Shown: positions 26,409 through 35,481 of the stretch, one piece after another
How the letters are laid out: each line of letters begins with the position of its first letter
How positions within the stretch are numbered: the first letter of the stretch is position 1
Translations under genes and position numbers: made by a program
The notes under the pieces: model-generated
What the model saw: only the letters and a program-made list of their open reading frames with translations
Told to the model about the DNA's origin: nothing
Databases searched by the model: none
DNA from: Arthrobacter globiformis
GTDB taxonomy: Bacteria; Actinomycetota; Actinomycetes; Actinomycetales; Micrococcaceae
Direction of reading: 5' to 3'
Assembly (NCBI RefSeq): GCF_003261175.1
Contig: NZ_QLNP01000104.1
Location: 1-64,000, forward strand
Length of the DNA stretch: 64,000 nt

Positions 26409-27751
26409 GGGTTGGGCCGGGAAAGAAGGGTGTTGGTGCGGCGGACAAAGGCGTCCCAGCCGTCGTCGGCCTTGTCGCGGCCGAGGAGTACGTTCTGCAC
26501 GTTTTCCGCAAAGTACGTCTGCCAGTCGGAACCCGAGCCGCTGAACCAGGACTCGGGGTCATAGGCGATGATGTCCGCGGCGTTGGCGTAGTGGATCTGG
26601 GGCGTGAGATCCCGGTAGGCCTGAGACTGCACAATGGGCTTGTAGGCCGGGATGTGGCCGGCTTCGGCCCAGGACAGTGACCCCTTGAGGATGTCGCTGA
26701 CGAACTTGTACACGTCGCGCCGTTTCCCGTCGTCGACGTTCAATTGGCGCGGCAGGACGAAGGAGTGCGAGTCCGCGTACGACGCCGGCGTCCCGTAGAG
26801 CGTGGGAATGGTGGCGGCGTCGACGGGCAGCTCGGCCTTCTTGAAGGTGGGGAGTTCCCAGACGCCGCTGAACAGCATCCCCGAACCGCCGCGGGCGAAT
26901 TCGGCGATCCCGGTGCCGATGTCCCCGCTCTTTGCGGCGACGGTGTCATCGAAGAGCGAGGCCATGAATTCCAGGGATTCGACCGCGGCCTCCCGGTCGG
27001 CCTTCATCGGCTGGCCGGGCGTGAGTTCGATGTCGGCCCCGTGCTGCTTGTAGAGCGTGTAGAAGAGGCGCCACATCTGCGAACCGCTGCCCAGGTAGCC
27101 GAAGGACAGGCCGTGCGCCTGCGTCACCTTCTGCATCTCACGGGCCATGGCGAGGAAGTCCTGCGGGGAGCTCACCTCCTCCAGCTGGCCGTTGGCGGCG
27201 AGCAACCCTGCCTTGCCTGCGACGTCGGTGTTGTAAAACATGACGAAGGGGTGGGAATCCAACGCGATGGAGAACACCTGGCCGCCGTGCTGGCTCTTGT
27301 CCCAGATTCTCGGCGCGAAGCTCTCCGCCGTCACGCCGTACTCAGCCAGCAGGGACATGTCCCACGGGTCGATGAGCCCGCCCGGCGCGTACCCGGGGAC
27401 CCGGCTCGCGTGCATGATGGCCAGTTCCGGCGGCCTGCCGCCCGCCGACGCCATGGCCAGCTTGGTGTAGTACGGCGGGCCCCAGGCCAGGACGGTCGGA
27501 TGGACCTTGAAGCCGGGGTTGGCCCCGTTCGCCGCGCTGATCATGGCCTGCATCTTGATGCCGTCGCCGCCGGACAGCAGATGCCAGAACGCAATGTCCC
27601 GAACAGCCGCCGCGGAGGCGGTTCCGCCACAGCCCGTGAGTCCGGCGGCGGCAAGGACGCTGCCCAGGGCCGCGGTTCCTGCCAGTAACTGTCGCCGGGA
27701 AACCTGTCTGCCAGGCAACTGATTCCCCGCGAAAAAATCAAACTGCTTCAC
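26402..27751 (-). CDS. Extracellular sugar-binding lipoprotein of ABC transporter
   Basis: 449 residues. The N-terminus has SRRQLLAGTAALGS followed by lipobox LTGC (about C41), suggesting Tat- or Sec-exported lipoprotein. Family 1 solute-binding fold with the usual IAFWHLLSGGDG opening and many aromatic residues. Position before two sugar permeases and a GH51 enzyme indicates arabinoside binding. First gene of the operon. Confidence 0.9.
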   Translation of the reverse strand: MKQFDFFAGNQLPGRQVSRRQLLAGTAALGSVLAAAGLTGCGGTASAAAVRDIAFWHLLSGGDGIKMQAMISAANGANPGFKVHPTVLAWGPPYYTKLAMASAGGRPPELAIMHASRVPGYAPGGLIDPWDMSLLAEYGVTAESFAPRIWDKSQHGGQVFSIALDSHPFVMFYNTDVAGKAGLLAANGQLEEVSSPQDFLAMAREMQKVTQAHGLSFGYLGSGSQMWRLFYTLYKQHGADIELTPGQPMKADREAAVESLEFMASLFDDTVAAKSGDIGTGIAEFARGGSGMLFSGVWELPTFKKAELPVDAATIPTLYGTPASYADSHSFVLPRQLNVDDGKRRDVYKFVSDILKGSLSWAEAGHIPAYKPIVQSQAYRDLTPQIHYANAADIIAYDPESWFSGSGSDWQTYFAENVQNVLLGRDKADDGWDAFVRRTNTLLSRPNPV

Positions 27752-27866
27752 CCGTCACTCCTTTGGATGGGTCCGCTGAAAGTAATCCTTGTGGCACCGC
27801 GCCAGGCGTTCCGGTCCGCTGCATTTCGGGGCCCGGCAGAGGCTGGCGTGTGATGCAGGCCTCACA

Positions 27867-27916
27867 TTACATCGTTGTAAAACCCGGCACAAGAGAAAAT
27901 TGTTAGCGCCAACAAT
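27867..27916. promoter_or_regulatory. Two LacI-type operator candidates before arabinoside operon
   Basis: TTACATCGTTGTAA (27867-27880; arms TTACA/TGTAA) and ATTGTTAGCGCCAACAAT (27899-27916; arms ATTGTT/AACAAT around a central GCGC). LacI-family regulators bind such dyads. They lie 116-165 bp upstream of the binding-protein gene and just downstream of the lacI-type gene. Confidence 0.55.
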
Positions 27917-27934
27917 GTGATGGGGTGGTCTCGT

Positions 27935-28936
27935 TTAGGTGCCGGTGCTGTCCCGTTCCACAATCCTGTAATCCACGGTCACCACTTGCTGCTCGCTGGC
28001 ACGGTCCGCCATCCGCGCGGTGAGGAGGCGCAGGGCCTCGCTGGCCACCAGGCGCTTGTCGAAGGAAACGGTGGTCAGCGACGGGACGGCATACTGCCCG
28101 TCGGCGATGTCGTCGAAGCCGGCCACCGCGATGTCCTCCGGAACCTTGATTCCGCGCTTCCACAGCACGCTGAGCGCGCCGATGGCCATGGAGTCGGTGA
28201 AGCAGAACAGCGCGTCCGGGAGCGGGTGCGCGTCCAGGTAGGAGGCGAGTGCGTCCGCAGCCGCCTGGGGCGTCCACTTCTCGCAGGGGATCAGCAGCGA
28301 GTCATCAGGATAAATGCCGAGTTCATCCAGCGCGGCCTGGTAGCCGCGGGTGCGCAGAACTGCCGCTGCCGAGTGCCGGCCTTCTGCAGTTCCCAGCACG
28401 GCGATGCGGCGACGGCCTGTCCGGGCGAGCGCGCGGGTCATGTCGCGGGCGGCGGCAACGCTGTCCACCCACACGCGGTCGGCCAGCTGCTGGGAGACCT
28501 CCCCCAGCAGGACCACCGGCGGCAGGGAGACGCCCACTTTAACGGCACTTTCATCGAGCACCACGGGGTTGAGGATCAGGCCGTCGACGAGGTTGGACCG
28601 CGCCCGGGACATGAGTTCGTATTCGCGCCCGGGATCGGAGCCGGTTTCCTCGATCTGGACGCTCCAGCCCTGTTCGTGGGCGACCTCCACCACGTGGTGC
28701 GCGATCTCCGCAGAGTAGGGCGTGGCCAGGTCCGGCAGCGCCAGGGCAATGACGCCGGACCTGCCGTTGCGCAGGCCCCGGGCGGAGAGGTTGGGCACGT
28801 AGTCGAGTTCGAGGATGGCCTGCTCCACCTTGAGCCGGGTGGATCCGCTGACCGGCACCACGCCGTTCATCACGTTCGACACAGTCTTGGGTGAAACTCC
28901 GGCACGGCGCGCGACGTCCTTGACGGTTGCGCGCAC
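27935..28936 (-). CDS. LacI-family transcriptional regulator
   Basis: 333 residues. N-terminal HTH and hinge helix: VKDVARRAGVSPKTVSNVMNG then LNYVP-like LDYVPNLSARGL. Periplasmic-binding-like sensor domain follows, normal length. Encoded upstream of the arabinoside operon on the same strand; with operator-like dyads on both its own promoter side and the operon side it is the probable sugar-responsive repressor. Confidence 0.92.
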   Translation of the reverse strand: MRATVKDVARRAGVSPKTVSNVMNGVVPVSGSTRLKVEQAILELDYVPNLSARGLRNGRSGVIALALPDLATPYSAEIAHHVVEVAHEQGWSVQIEETGSDPGREYELMSRARSNLVDGLILNPVVLDESAVKVGVSLPPVVLLGEVSQQLADRVWVDSVAAARDMTRALARTGRRRIAVLGTAEGRHSAAAVLRTRGYQAALDELGIYPDDSLLIPCEKWTPQAAADALASYLDAHPLPDALFCFTDSMAIGALSVLWKRGIKVPEDIAVAGFDDIADGQYAVPSLTTVSFDKRLVASEALRLLTARMADRASEQQVVTVDYRIVERDSTGT

Positions 28937-28957
28937 TGCTCCCCTTTCAACGACGGA

Positions 28958-28973
28958 TGTGAACGATGTTACA
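28958..28973. promoter_or_regulatory. Candidate autoregulatory operator of LacI-type gene
   Basis: TGTGAACGATGTTACA lies 22-37 bp upstream of the regulator start and shares the 8-bp core AACGATGT with the inverted operator at 27867-27880. Supports one regulator acting on both promoters. Confidence 0.45.
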
Positions 28974-28978
28974 GCCCG

Positions 28979-30202
28979 CTACCGCGCCTGGCTGGCGCCG
29001 GCAGCCAGTGCGGCCTTCCGGCGTCGGCCCTTCGCCAGCATCAAAGCAACGACGGCGACGACGGCGGCCGCCGCTCCGCCGGCCAGTGCGGGCAGGGCGT
29101 TCCAAGAGCCGGCGGCTGGCTGTGCCGCCGTTTCGGCGGCCGGGGTTGCGGCCGGTGCAGCCGCCGTCGGCTCCAGCGACGCAGGCGGCGCTGACGCCGT
29201 CGAACCCTGCGACGCCGCTGCCAAGGCTTCCGCGGAGTACCGGACCACCGCGCCGCCGGAGCCGGAGCCGGAGCCGGGGCTGATGACAATGACAGAGCCG
29301 TCGGGGGCCACCGCCAGGTGGCCGGGGCCGCCGTCGGTGGGGACGGAGCCCGCCACCTCCGTGGCCTGCGGACGGATCATGGACAGCTTCTGGTTCAGCA
29401 GGCTCGTCACGTACAGGGAGCCGTCCGGCGCAGCGGCGATGTCCTGCGGCCCGCCCTCGACGAAGATCCGCTCAGCCACGGTGCTGGCGCCCGGTTTGAT
29501 GACGGCGACGTCATTGGACTTGATGTTGGCTACGTAAACGGTTCCGTCGGGTCCTGCCGCAATGCCGTGCGGTTCCTGGGACGTCCCGGTGTCCGAGACC
29601 AGTTCGATGGTCTTTGAGACGGTGTCCGCCCCGGCCTGGATCACAGAGACGGAGCCGGTGGTTTGGTTGGTCACAAACGCGGTTCCGTCCTTCCCTACCG
29701 CTATTTCCGACGGGCGCGCTCCCACTTTGATTGTCCGGTCCACTGCGGTGCCGTTCGGTGCAATGACGGAGACGGTGTTGCGCTCGGGGTTGGCCACGTA
29801 CACCGTTCCATCTGGTCCGGCGGCAAGCGGGTGAAGCCCGGCGGAAACCGGGATGCTCCGTGCCATGGCTGCGTCCCCGGCCGGAATGACGCCGACCGCG
29901 CTCTGGTCCCCGTCTGCCATGGCCACATAAAGCGTGCCATCCGGACCGAGCGCGAGCCCGGTGGTGGAGTGGCCTCCCGTACTGATAGTGCGGCTAGCCC
30001 TGGTCGCACCGGCGGGAACCACGAAGACACCACCACCCTGGCCGTAATTGCCGAGGTAGGCCGTGCCGTCGGCAGCAATGGCCACCCGGACCGGGGTGCC
30101 GTAGATGGAGATGGCTTTCCCGGGCGCTGCCACGGCAGCCGCCGTCCCCAGGCACAGGAATGCCCCAACCATGGCGGTGATAGCGGCCCAGCGGTACTTC
30201 AT
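28979..30202 (-). CDS. Secreted beta-propeller (YVTN/NHL-like) protein with C-terminal anchor
   Basis: 407 residues from ATG 30202 (GGGGGA 7 nt upstream; an upstream in-frame start is less likely). Signal peptide (KYRWAAITAMVGAFLCLGTAAAVAA), then about seven repeats of the type GPDGTVYVAN-x-x-x-x-x-VSVI, a bacterial beta-propeller as in YVTN/Vgb-type proteins. An Ala/Pro-rich linker leads to a C-terminal membrane helix (ALAGGAAAAVVAVVALMLA) and a basic tail. Surface-exposed; binding partner unknown. Confidence 0.85.
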   Translation of the reverse strand: MKYRWAAITAMVGAFLCLGTAAAVAAPGKAISIYGTPVRVAIAADGTAYLGNYGQGGGVFVVPAGATRASRTISTGGHSTTGLALGPDGTLYVAMADGDQSAVGVIPAGDAAMARSIPVSAGLHPLAAGPDGTVYVANPERNTVSVIAPNGTAVDRTIKVGARPSEIAVGKDGTAFVTNQTTGSVSVIQAGADTVSKTIELVSDTGTSQEPHGIAAGPDGTVYVANIKSNDVAVIKPGASTVAERIFVEGGPQDIAAAPDGSLYVTSLLNQKLSMIRPQATEVAGSVPTDGGPGHLAVAPDGSVIVISPGSGSGSGGAVVRYSAEALAAASQGSTASAPPASLEPTAAAPAATPAAETAAQPAAGSWNALPALAGGAAAAVVAVVALMLAKGRRRKAALAAGASQAR

Positions 30203-30320
30203 GAAATTTTCCCCCAACAGATTCCCCAATAGCGCTTCGACGCGAAGCCAACCCAAGAAGCCTACTAGTCACCGGGACAGGCCCATTGACCGCCGGCAGC
30301 GGAGTCCCAATAGTGGGGGC

Positions 30321-30965
30321 ATGGCAACAGGGATTTCCGATGCAGAGTTCTCATCCGCCGACGGTGTGGCTGAGTGGCGCGTGCTCTTCTGGGGTGCGAA
30401 AACCCTCTACGAGACGGGTGACTTCGCCACCGGCGCCAAGTTCGTTGCCGCGATCGCGGAGGTTGCCGAAACCCTCGGCCATGCCCCACTGGTGGACCTG
30501 CGGCCGGACACCGTCACGGTCCAGGTCATCACGCCGGGCGTCGGGCTGAGCGACCGGGACCTCGAGCTTGCCCGCAGCATCTCCCGCGTTGCGGACCGGC
30601 TGGGGCTGAAACCGGATCCGTCGGCCGTGCAGCACGTCCAGCTGGCGTTCGACGCCGAGGACCGGCCGGCCGTCATGGAGTTCTGGCGTGCCGCCCTGGG
30701 TTATGTCGCGGTCGGGGACGAGGACCTGATCGAACCCAACCTCATCGGGCCGCCCGCGTGGTTCCAGGACAAGAAGTTCGTCCCGCCGCGCAACCGCATC
30801 CACATGGATGTCTCGGTCCCGCATGACCAGGCGCAGGCGCGCATCGACGCAATCCTGGCCGCCGGCGGCCGCGTCCTGGGCGACCGCTATGCCCCCGCTT
30901 GGGTGTCCCTCATCGACCCGGAGGGCAACGTGGTGGACATTTGCACGTGGCAAGGACGGGACTGA
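30321..30965 (+). CDS. PCD-like domain fused to a VOC (glyoxalase) domain
   Basis: 214 residues from ATG 30321. Residues about 15-95 resemble pterin-4a-carbinolamine dehydratase (FATGAKFVAAIAEVAE, then GHAPLVDLRPDTVTVQV, then GLSDRDLELARSI). The HHP pair of the active site is H-A-P and the third catalytic His is replaced (IT-P), so dehydratase activity is doubtful. Residues about 105-214 are a VOC-fold domain (VQHVQLAFDAEDRPAVMEFWRAALGY ... VSLIDPEGNVVDICTW). Probable metal-dependent or binding role; stand-alone gene with no obvious partner. Confidence 0.8.
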   Translation: MATGISDAEFSSADGVAEWRVLFWGAKTLYETGDFATGAKFVAAIAEVAETLGHAPLVDLRPDTVTVQVITPGVGLSDRDLELARSISRVADRLGLKPDPSAVQHVQLAFDAEDRPAVMEFWRAALGYVAVGDEDLIEPNLIGPPAWFQDKKFVPPRNRIHMDVSVPHDQAQARIDAILAAGGRVLGDRYAPAWVSLIDPEGNVVDICTWQGRD

Positions 30966-30999
30966 TGTCCCACCAACCACCAATCCGTGAGGAAGCACA

Positions 31000-31910
31000 A
31001 TGAGCAACGAAGGTCCAGTACTCGTCGTCGGCGGCACCGGCATGCTTGGCGGCAAGGTAATCTCCGCGTTACAGGCGAACGGAAAGCAGGTGCGGGCTTT
31101 GGTCCGGCCCGGTTCAGACACTGCCGGGCTTCAGCGCGGCGGCGTGGAGGTTGTCCGCGGAGACATGATGGACCCGGAATCCCTGCTCCGCAGCATGCAG
31201 GGGGCTGACGCCGTCATCACCACGGCGGCCGGATACACCCGGCACCGCAAGGGTGACACCGCCGCCATTGACATCACCGGCAACGCCAACCTTGCCGACG
31301 CCGCCTCCCGCGCCGGCGTCCGCAGATTCGTGCTCACCAGCATCCTCACCTGCGACCAGACGCCAGGTGTCCCGCATTTCTGGCACAAGAGGCTCGCAGA
31401 AGACCGGCTGGAACAGCTGCAGGTGCCGTTCGTGGCGCTCCGGCCGGCGCCTTCCTGGACCAGGTCACCCGGTTCGGCGGTGACCCGATCGCGAAGCGAC
31501 GGCTGACCTGGTTCGGCTCGGACCAGGTTCCGATGACCTTCGTGCTGATGTCCGATCTGGCTGGCTATCTCGCAGCCGCCGTCGACGCGGACGTGGCGCC
31601 CGGATCACGGATCGATATCGGCTGGGACCGCCCGGTGTCCATGCACCAAATTGCCGATATCGCCGGCCGCCTTCTCGGGGAGCGGATCAGCGTCCGCTCC
31701 ATCCCCGCCGGCCTCCTGCGCACTGCCGGCAAGGTCCTCGGGCCTGCGGTTCCCCTGGCCCGCGACATGAGCGCCATGATCGACTGGTTCCAGACCGGCA
31801 AGTATGTCGCCGACACCACCCGCCAGCAGGAGGTCTTCGGTCCGCCGCCTACGGCGGATGATGCCGTGGCCAGGTTCCTGAGCAGCCTCGGACATACCGT
31901 CCGGAAATAG
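31000..31910 (+). pseudogene. NmrA-like NAD(P)-binding SDR, frameshifted
   Basis: Two frames make one protein. The first (31000 to about 31447) carries the Rossmann motif VLVVGGTGMLGGKV and ends FVALRP; the second continues GAFLDQVTRFGGDP ... to 31910 with MTFVLMSDLAGYLAAAVDA. Inserting one G near 31447 (CGGCCGGCGCC read as CGGCCGGGCGCC) restores an uninterrupted protein of about 303 residues of the atypical SDR (NmrA-type) family. Either a recent one-base deletion in a GC-rich run or a sequencing error. It follows the PCD-VOC gene by 34 bp. Confidence 0.85.
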
Positions 31911-31924
31911 TTCCGCGGGCCGCC

Positions 31925-31957
31925 GTCGGGAACGGTCGACGGCGGGAGGTTCCCGAC
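31925..31957. terminator. Hairpin between convergent genes
   Basis: Perfect 9-bp stem GTCGGGAAC / GTTCCCGAC with a 15-nt loop, between the frameshifted SDR (plus) and the alpha/beta hydrolase (minus). Likely bidirectional terminator; no T-run. Confidence 0.55.
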
Positions 31958-31971
31958 GTCGTCGTCCTGCC

Positions 31972-32757
31972 TTAGGCGTCCAAAAAGCGCTGTAGGAACG
32001 GGAGGGTCGCGAGCATCGGCTGCAGGTCGCCGTCGCTGGCGGCGAGTTCGCCGAGGTAGTCGCCGTGGCCGCCGGGCACGATCAAGAGCCGGCAACCGGG
32101 GATGGCGCGGGACATCCGCACGGCGTGCTCGGGGCCCATCACGTCCTGGTCGGCGCAGAGCACCAGGGTTGTCGCGGTGATCCCGGCGAGGTCCTGCTCG
32201 GACCAGCCGGGGAAGCTGACGATGCGCTGCCGGTCCAGCTCGAACAGCCGCTCAAGGTGCCCGGGTTCAGGGCTGAGGCTGCGGTCGGCGTCCTGGTACA
32301 CGGCGGGCATGTTGTCGAGAGTGGCAGTTTTCATGCCCTCCCAGAACTCGTCGGGCACGGCGTCCCGGCTGAAGAACGTGGAGGCGGCGATGAGGCGGCG
32401 CACCCTGGCCGGGTGCTGCAGGGCCAGGGCGAGGGCGGTGTGGCCGCCGGCGCTGAAACCGAGCACGTCCACCGAATCCAGTTGCAGCTCGTCGAGGACC
32501 GCCAGGACGTCTCCGGCGGAATTCTCGGCCGTGAGGGGGCGATCGGTCGCGGTGGTGCGGCCGTGGCCTTCCTCGTCGACGGCGATCACCTGCCTCTGTG
32601 CGGCCAGCAACGGAATGAGGCTGGCGAAGTTCGTCTGGATGGTGGAGCCGCCGCCGGGGATGAGGAGCAGCGGCGTCTTGCCTAGTGCTGGCGGGCCGTG
32701 AACCTCGTAATACATGCGCAGGTCGCCGTTGGCCGCGTATCCATGGGTGAAACTCAC
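31972..32757 (-). CDS. Alpha/beta hydrolase
   Basis: 261 residues from a GTG at 32757 (AGGAT 5 nt upstream; the longer frame overlaps the divergent gene). Catalytic triad visible: nucleophile S in GFSAGG, D in LCADQDVMG, H in GGHGDY. Oxyanion region LLIPGGGST. Cytosolic esterase or peptidase-like enzyme, substrate unknown. Divergent from another alpha/beta hydrolase 94 bp away. Confidence 0.83.
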   Translation of the reverse strand: MSFTHGYAANGDLRMYYEVHGPPALGKTPLLLIPGGGSTIQTNFASLIPLLAAQRQVIAVDEEGHGRTTATDRPLTAENSAGDVLAVLDELQLDSVDVLGFSAGGHTALALALQHPARVRRLIAASTFFSRDAVPDEFWEGMKTATLDNMPAVYQDADRSLSPEPGHLERLFELDRQRIVSFPGWSEQDLAGITATTLVLCADQDVMGPEHAVRMSRAIPGCRLLIVPGGHGDYLGELAASDGDLQPMLATLPFLQRFLDA

Positions 32758-32851
32758 AGGGCATCCTAACGCCCGGTGGCTTCGGGTGGGTAGGGTTCCC
32801 GTCCGGTCCTCCCCCGGCTCCGAATACCTTCCAGAGACCCAGGAGCAGCAG

Positions 32852-33787
32852 ATGACCATCAGCATTCAGCAGGAAACCGCCCGCACCGGAGCACCCGCGC
32901 TACAGCGGCGCGTTGTTTCCACGGAGCTGGGTCTTGTCTCCGTGCGTGTCCAGCAGAGCGCCGGAGGTGTTCACGCGGCGCGCGGGTTCCCGGCGCGCTC
33001 GGCAGCGGAGGTCTACCTGCACGGTGCCGCGGGATCTTGGACCACCTTCCGGCCGCTGCTGTCCAAGGCGCCGGACACTGACCGCGTACTTATCGATCTG
33101 CCGGGCTGGGGTGCATCCACGGCGGGCGTCCGGCTGGAAGAGCTCAGCGTCGAAACGATGGCGCGCGCCGTCGTCGAGATACTGGATTCGCTCGGATACC
33201 AGCAGTGGAACCTGGTGGGCCATTCGATGGGAGGCTTCCTGGCATTGCACCTGGCCGCGAGGTGGCCGGAGCGCGCTGCCAGCGTCGCAGCCATTTCGGC
33301 CACCACGTTCGCCGTGTCCGAGGCGGCGCGGCGGCCGCTTCGGAGCCTCTCAAGATTCCCGCCGTTTGTCGGCATGCTGCTCACCATGCGCTCCATGGCA
33401 GCCTTCGGCCCGTCCGGGACGGCCGTGATACGGGCAGTCGGCACCACCCCGGTGATGGGACTGCTGATGTCACCGTTCTTCCGCGACCCGGCAGCTGTCC
33501 CCGGCCATGTGATCCGCGGGCTTGCGCTCGATGCCCGGCCCGCCAGCTTCGCCGCGGCTGTCCGGGGTGCCGGGGCCTACGACTTTGGCCAATGGCGCTC
33601 CATCCGCTGTCCGGTGCTGGCAACGCGCGGGGACAGTGACGTGTTCACGCCGCCGTCTGACCTGTTCCGGCTGGCCGCCGTCGTCCCGCACGTCCGGCTG
33701 GAGACCATCCCGCGTTGCGGCCACTTCGCCAACATTGAGCAGCCGGAGCATGTACAACGGCTGCTCGATGCCCTTCGATCTACGTGA
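32852..33787 (+). CDS. Alpha/beta hydrolase
   Basis: 311 residues from ATG 32852 (AGGAG 6 nt upstream). Triad: S in VGHSMGG, D in TRGDSDVF, H in RCGHFANIEQP. Has the YLHGAAGS oxyanion loop. General hydrolase-fold enzyme with the lid region PFVGMLLTMRSMAAFGPSG; substrate unknown. It precedes the phoD operon by 156 bp. Confidence 0.83.
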   Translation: MTISIQQETARTGAPALQRRVVSTELGLVSVRVQQSAGGVHAARGFPARSAAEVYLHGAAGSWTTFRPLLSKAPDTDRVLIDLPGWGASTAGVRLEELSVETMARAVVEILDSLGYQQWNLVGHSMGGFLALHLAARWPERAASVAAISATTFAVSEAARRPLRSLSRFPPFVGMLLTMRSMAAFGPSGTAVIRAVGTTPVMGLLMSPFFRDPAAVPGHVIRGLALDARPASFAAAVRGAGAYDFGQWRSIRCPVLATRGDSDVFTPPSDLFRLAAVVPHVRLETIPRCGHFANIEQPEHVQRLLDALRST

Positions 33788-33851
33788 GGTTCTCTATTAC
33801 CAGAGCAGTTCAAGGTTGTGGACCTCACATTCCCGATTACCCCCCAGTAAC

Positions 33852-33884
33852 GTTCGGGCCGCGTTCACCGGACATTCATGATCC
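33852..33884 (+). promoter_or_regulatory. PHO-box-like triple 11-bp direct repeat
   Basis: Three adjoining 11-nt units GTTCGGGCCGC, GTTCACCGGAC and ATTCATGATCC at 33852-33884, 60-92 bp before the phoD start. Actinobacterial PhoP sites are direct repeats of 11 nt with GTTCA at the unit start, so phosphate-starvation control of the following secreted phosphatase operon is expected. The third unit is degenerate. Confidence 0.6.
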
Positions 33885-33943
33885 GATCAGGTGCCCTTGC
33901 CTGAATGGACGGGACCATCCCCGTCACTGTTTCAGGAGACACC

Positions 33944-35479
33944 GTGTCCCGTTCCTTCACCACGTCCCGCCGCGGATTCCTCGCGGCAACCGGCGGCGCC
34001 GTCGCGGCTGCCGCCGTCTACGGCTTTTCCGCAGCCCCCGCCTGGGCGGATCCGCGTTTTCCGCAGAACCCCTTCACTCTGGGCATCGCCTCTGGCGACC
34101 CCACCCCGGACGGCATCGTGCTGTGGACCCGTCTGGCGCCTGAACCGCAGGCCGCCGACGGGATGGGCGGAATGCCGCCCTACCAGGTCCAGGTCAACTG
34201 GCAGGTTGCCACGGACCCGGGCTTCCGCAACGTGGTCAAGGCCGGCAGCGAGCGCGCCACACCCGAACTTGCCCACTCCGTGCACGCCGAGGTCAGCGGG
34301 CTGCGGCCGTCAGCAGACTACTGGTACCGCTTCCGCGTGGGCAACGAGGAAAGCCCGGTGGGTCACACGCGCACGGCCCCGGCCGCCGGCTCGGACCCCA
34401 GCCGCGTCACCTTTGGCCTGGCGTCCTGCCAGTCCTGGGCCGGCGGCCGCTACGCTGCGTACCGCACGATGGCCCAGGAGGATCTTGATCTCGTGGTGCA
34501 CGTGGGCGACTACACCTACGAGGGCAGGAACCACGAATCCCTGGCCGATTTCCGCAACAACCACGCCAAGTACAAGAGCTCCGTGGACCTGCAGGCCGCG
34601 CACGCCAAATTCCCCTTCGTCGTGACGTTCGATGACCACGAGGTCGAGAACAACTGGGCCGACGGCATATCGCAGCCGGACAACGAGTCTTCCAATGATC
34701 CGGAGCGTTTCCTCCAACTGCGGGCCAACGCCTTCCAGGCCTACTACGAACACCTTCCGCTGCGCCGCCCGCAACGCCCGACGGGCCCGGACATGGTCCT
34801 GTACCGCCGGCTGGACTATGGGAACCTCGCCAGGTTCCACGTCCTGGACACCAGGCAGTACCGCTCGGACCAGCTGACTGAGAACTTCCCCGGCGGCCCG
34901 CAGCACCCGGACGTGTATGACCCTTCCCGCACGCTGATGGGCGGCGAGCAGGAGCAGTGGCTGTTCCAGGGGCTGGCTTCCTCGCCCGCCGGCTGGAACG
35001 TGATCGCCCAGCAGACGATGATGGCGCAGTACGACTACGACCCCGGTGAAACCCTGTCGGTCAACCACGACCAGTGGGACGGCTACGTGATCTCCCGCAA
35101 CAGGCTCACGAACTTCATCGCCCAGCAGGCACCGGCCAACCCCGTCGTCCTCAGCGGAGACTGGCATGCCGCCTTCGCTAATGACCTCCTTCGCGACTAC
35201 GCCAACCCGGCCTCGAAAGTGGTGGCCACCGAATTTGTCGGAACGTCGATCAGCTCAGGCTGCGGTTGGGCGCAGGCCATCAAGAACGGCCTGCCGGCGA
35301 ACCCGCACACCCGCTATATCAACCCGGATAAGCGCGGCTGGACCCGCTGCACCGCGACGCCCGAGGGGTTCCGCAGCGACTACCTCGTGGTGGAATCCGC
35401 CGCCGATACGGTCTCGCCCGCCGTCGTCGATGCTTCCTTCAGGGTCCGGAACGGACACGCAGGGGCGGAGCGCATCTGA
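33944..35479 (+). CDS. phoD: Secreted PhoD-family alkaline phosphatase / phosphodiesterase
   Basis: 511 residues from GTG 33944 with AGGAG 5 nt upstream. Twin-arginine signal TTSRRGFLAATGG and a cleavage site after AWA. PhoD N-terminal domain (NPFTLGIASGDPTPDGIVLWTRLAP) and metallophosphatase core with HVGDYTYEG, DDHEVENNW and SGDWHAAFANDL, giving the metal ligands. Folded and exported by Tat, it releases phosphate from phosphoesters outside the cell. First gene of the three-gene operon; two bases separate its stop from the next start. Confidence 0.93.
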   Translation: MSRSFTTSRRGFLAATGGAVAAAAVYGFSAAPAWADPRFPQNPFTLGIASGDPTPDGIVLWTRLAPEPQAADGMGGMPPYQVQVNWQVATDPGFRNVVKAGSERATPELAHSVHAEVSGLRPSADYWYRFRVGNEESPVGHTRTAPAAGSDPSRVTFGLASCQSWAGGRYAAYRTMAQEDLDLVVHVGDYTYEGRNHESLADFRNNHAKYKSSVDLQAAHAKFPFVVTFDDHEVENNWADGISQPDNESSNDPERFLQLRANAFQAYYEHLPLRRPQRPTGPDMVLYRRLDYGNLARFHVLDTRQYRSDQLTENFPGGPQHPDVYDPSRTLMGGEQEQWLFQGLASSPAGWNVIAQQTMMAQYDYDPGETLSVNHDQWDGYVISRNRLTNFIAQQAPANPVVLSGDWHAAFANDLLRDYANPASKVVATEFVGTSISSGCGWAQAIKNGLPANPHTRYINPDKRGWTRCTATPEGFRSDYLVVESAADTVSPAVVDASFRVRNGHAGAERI

Positions 35480-35481
35480 CC

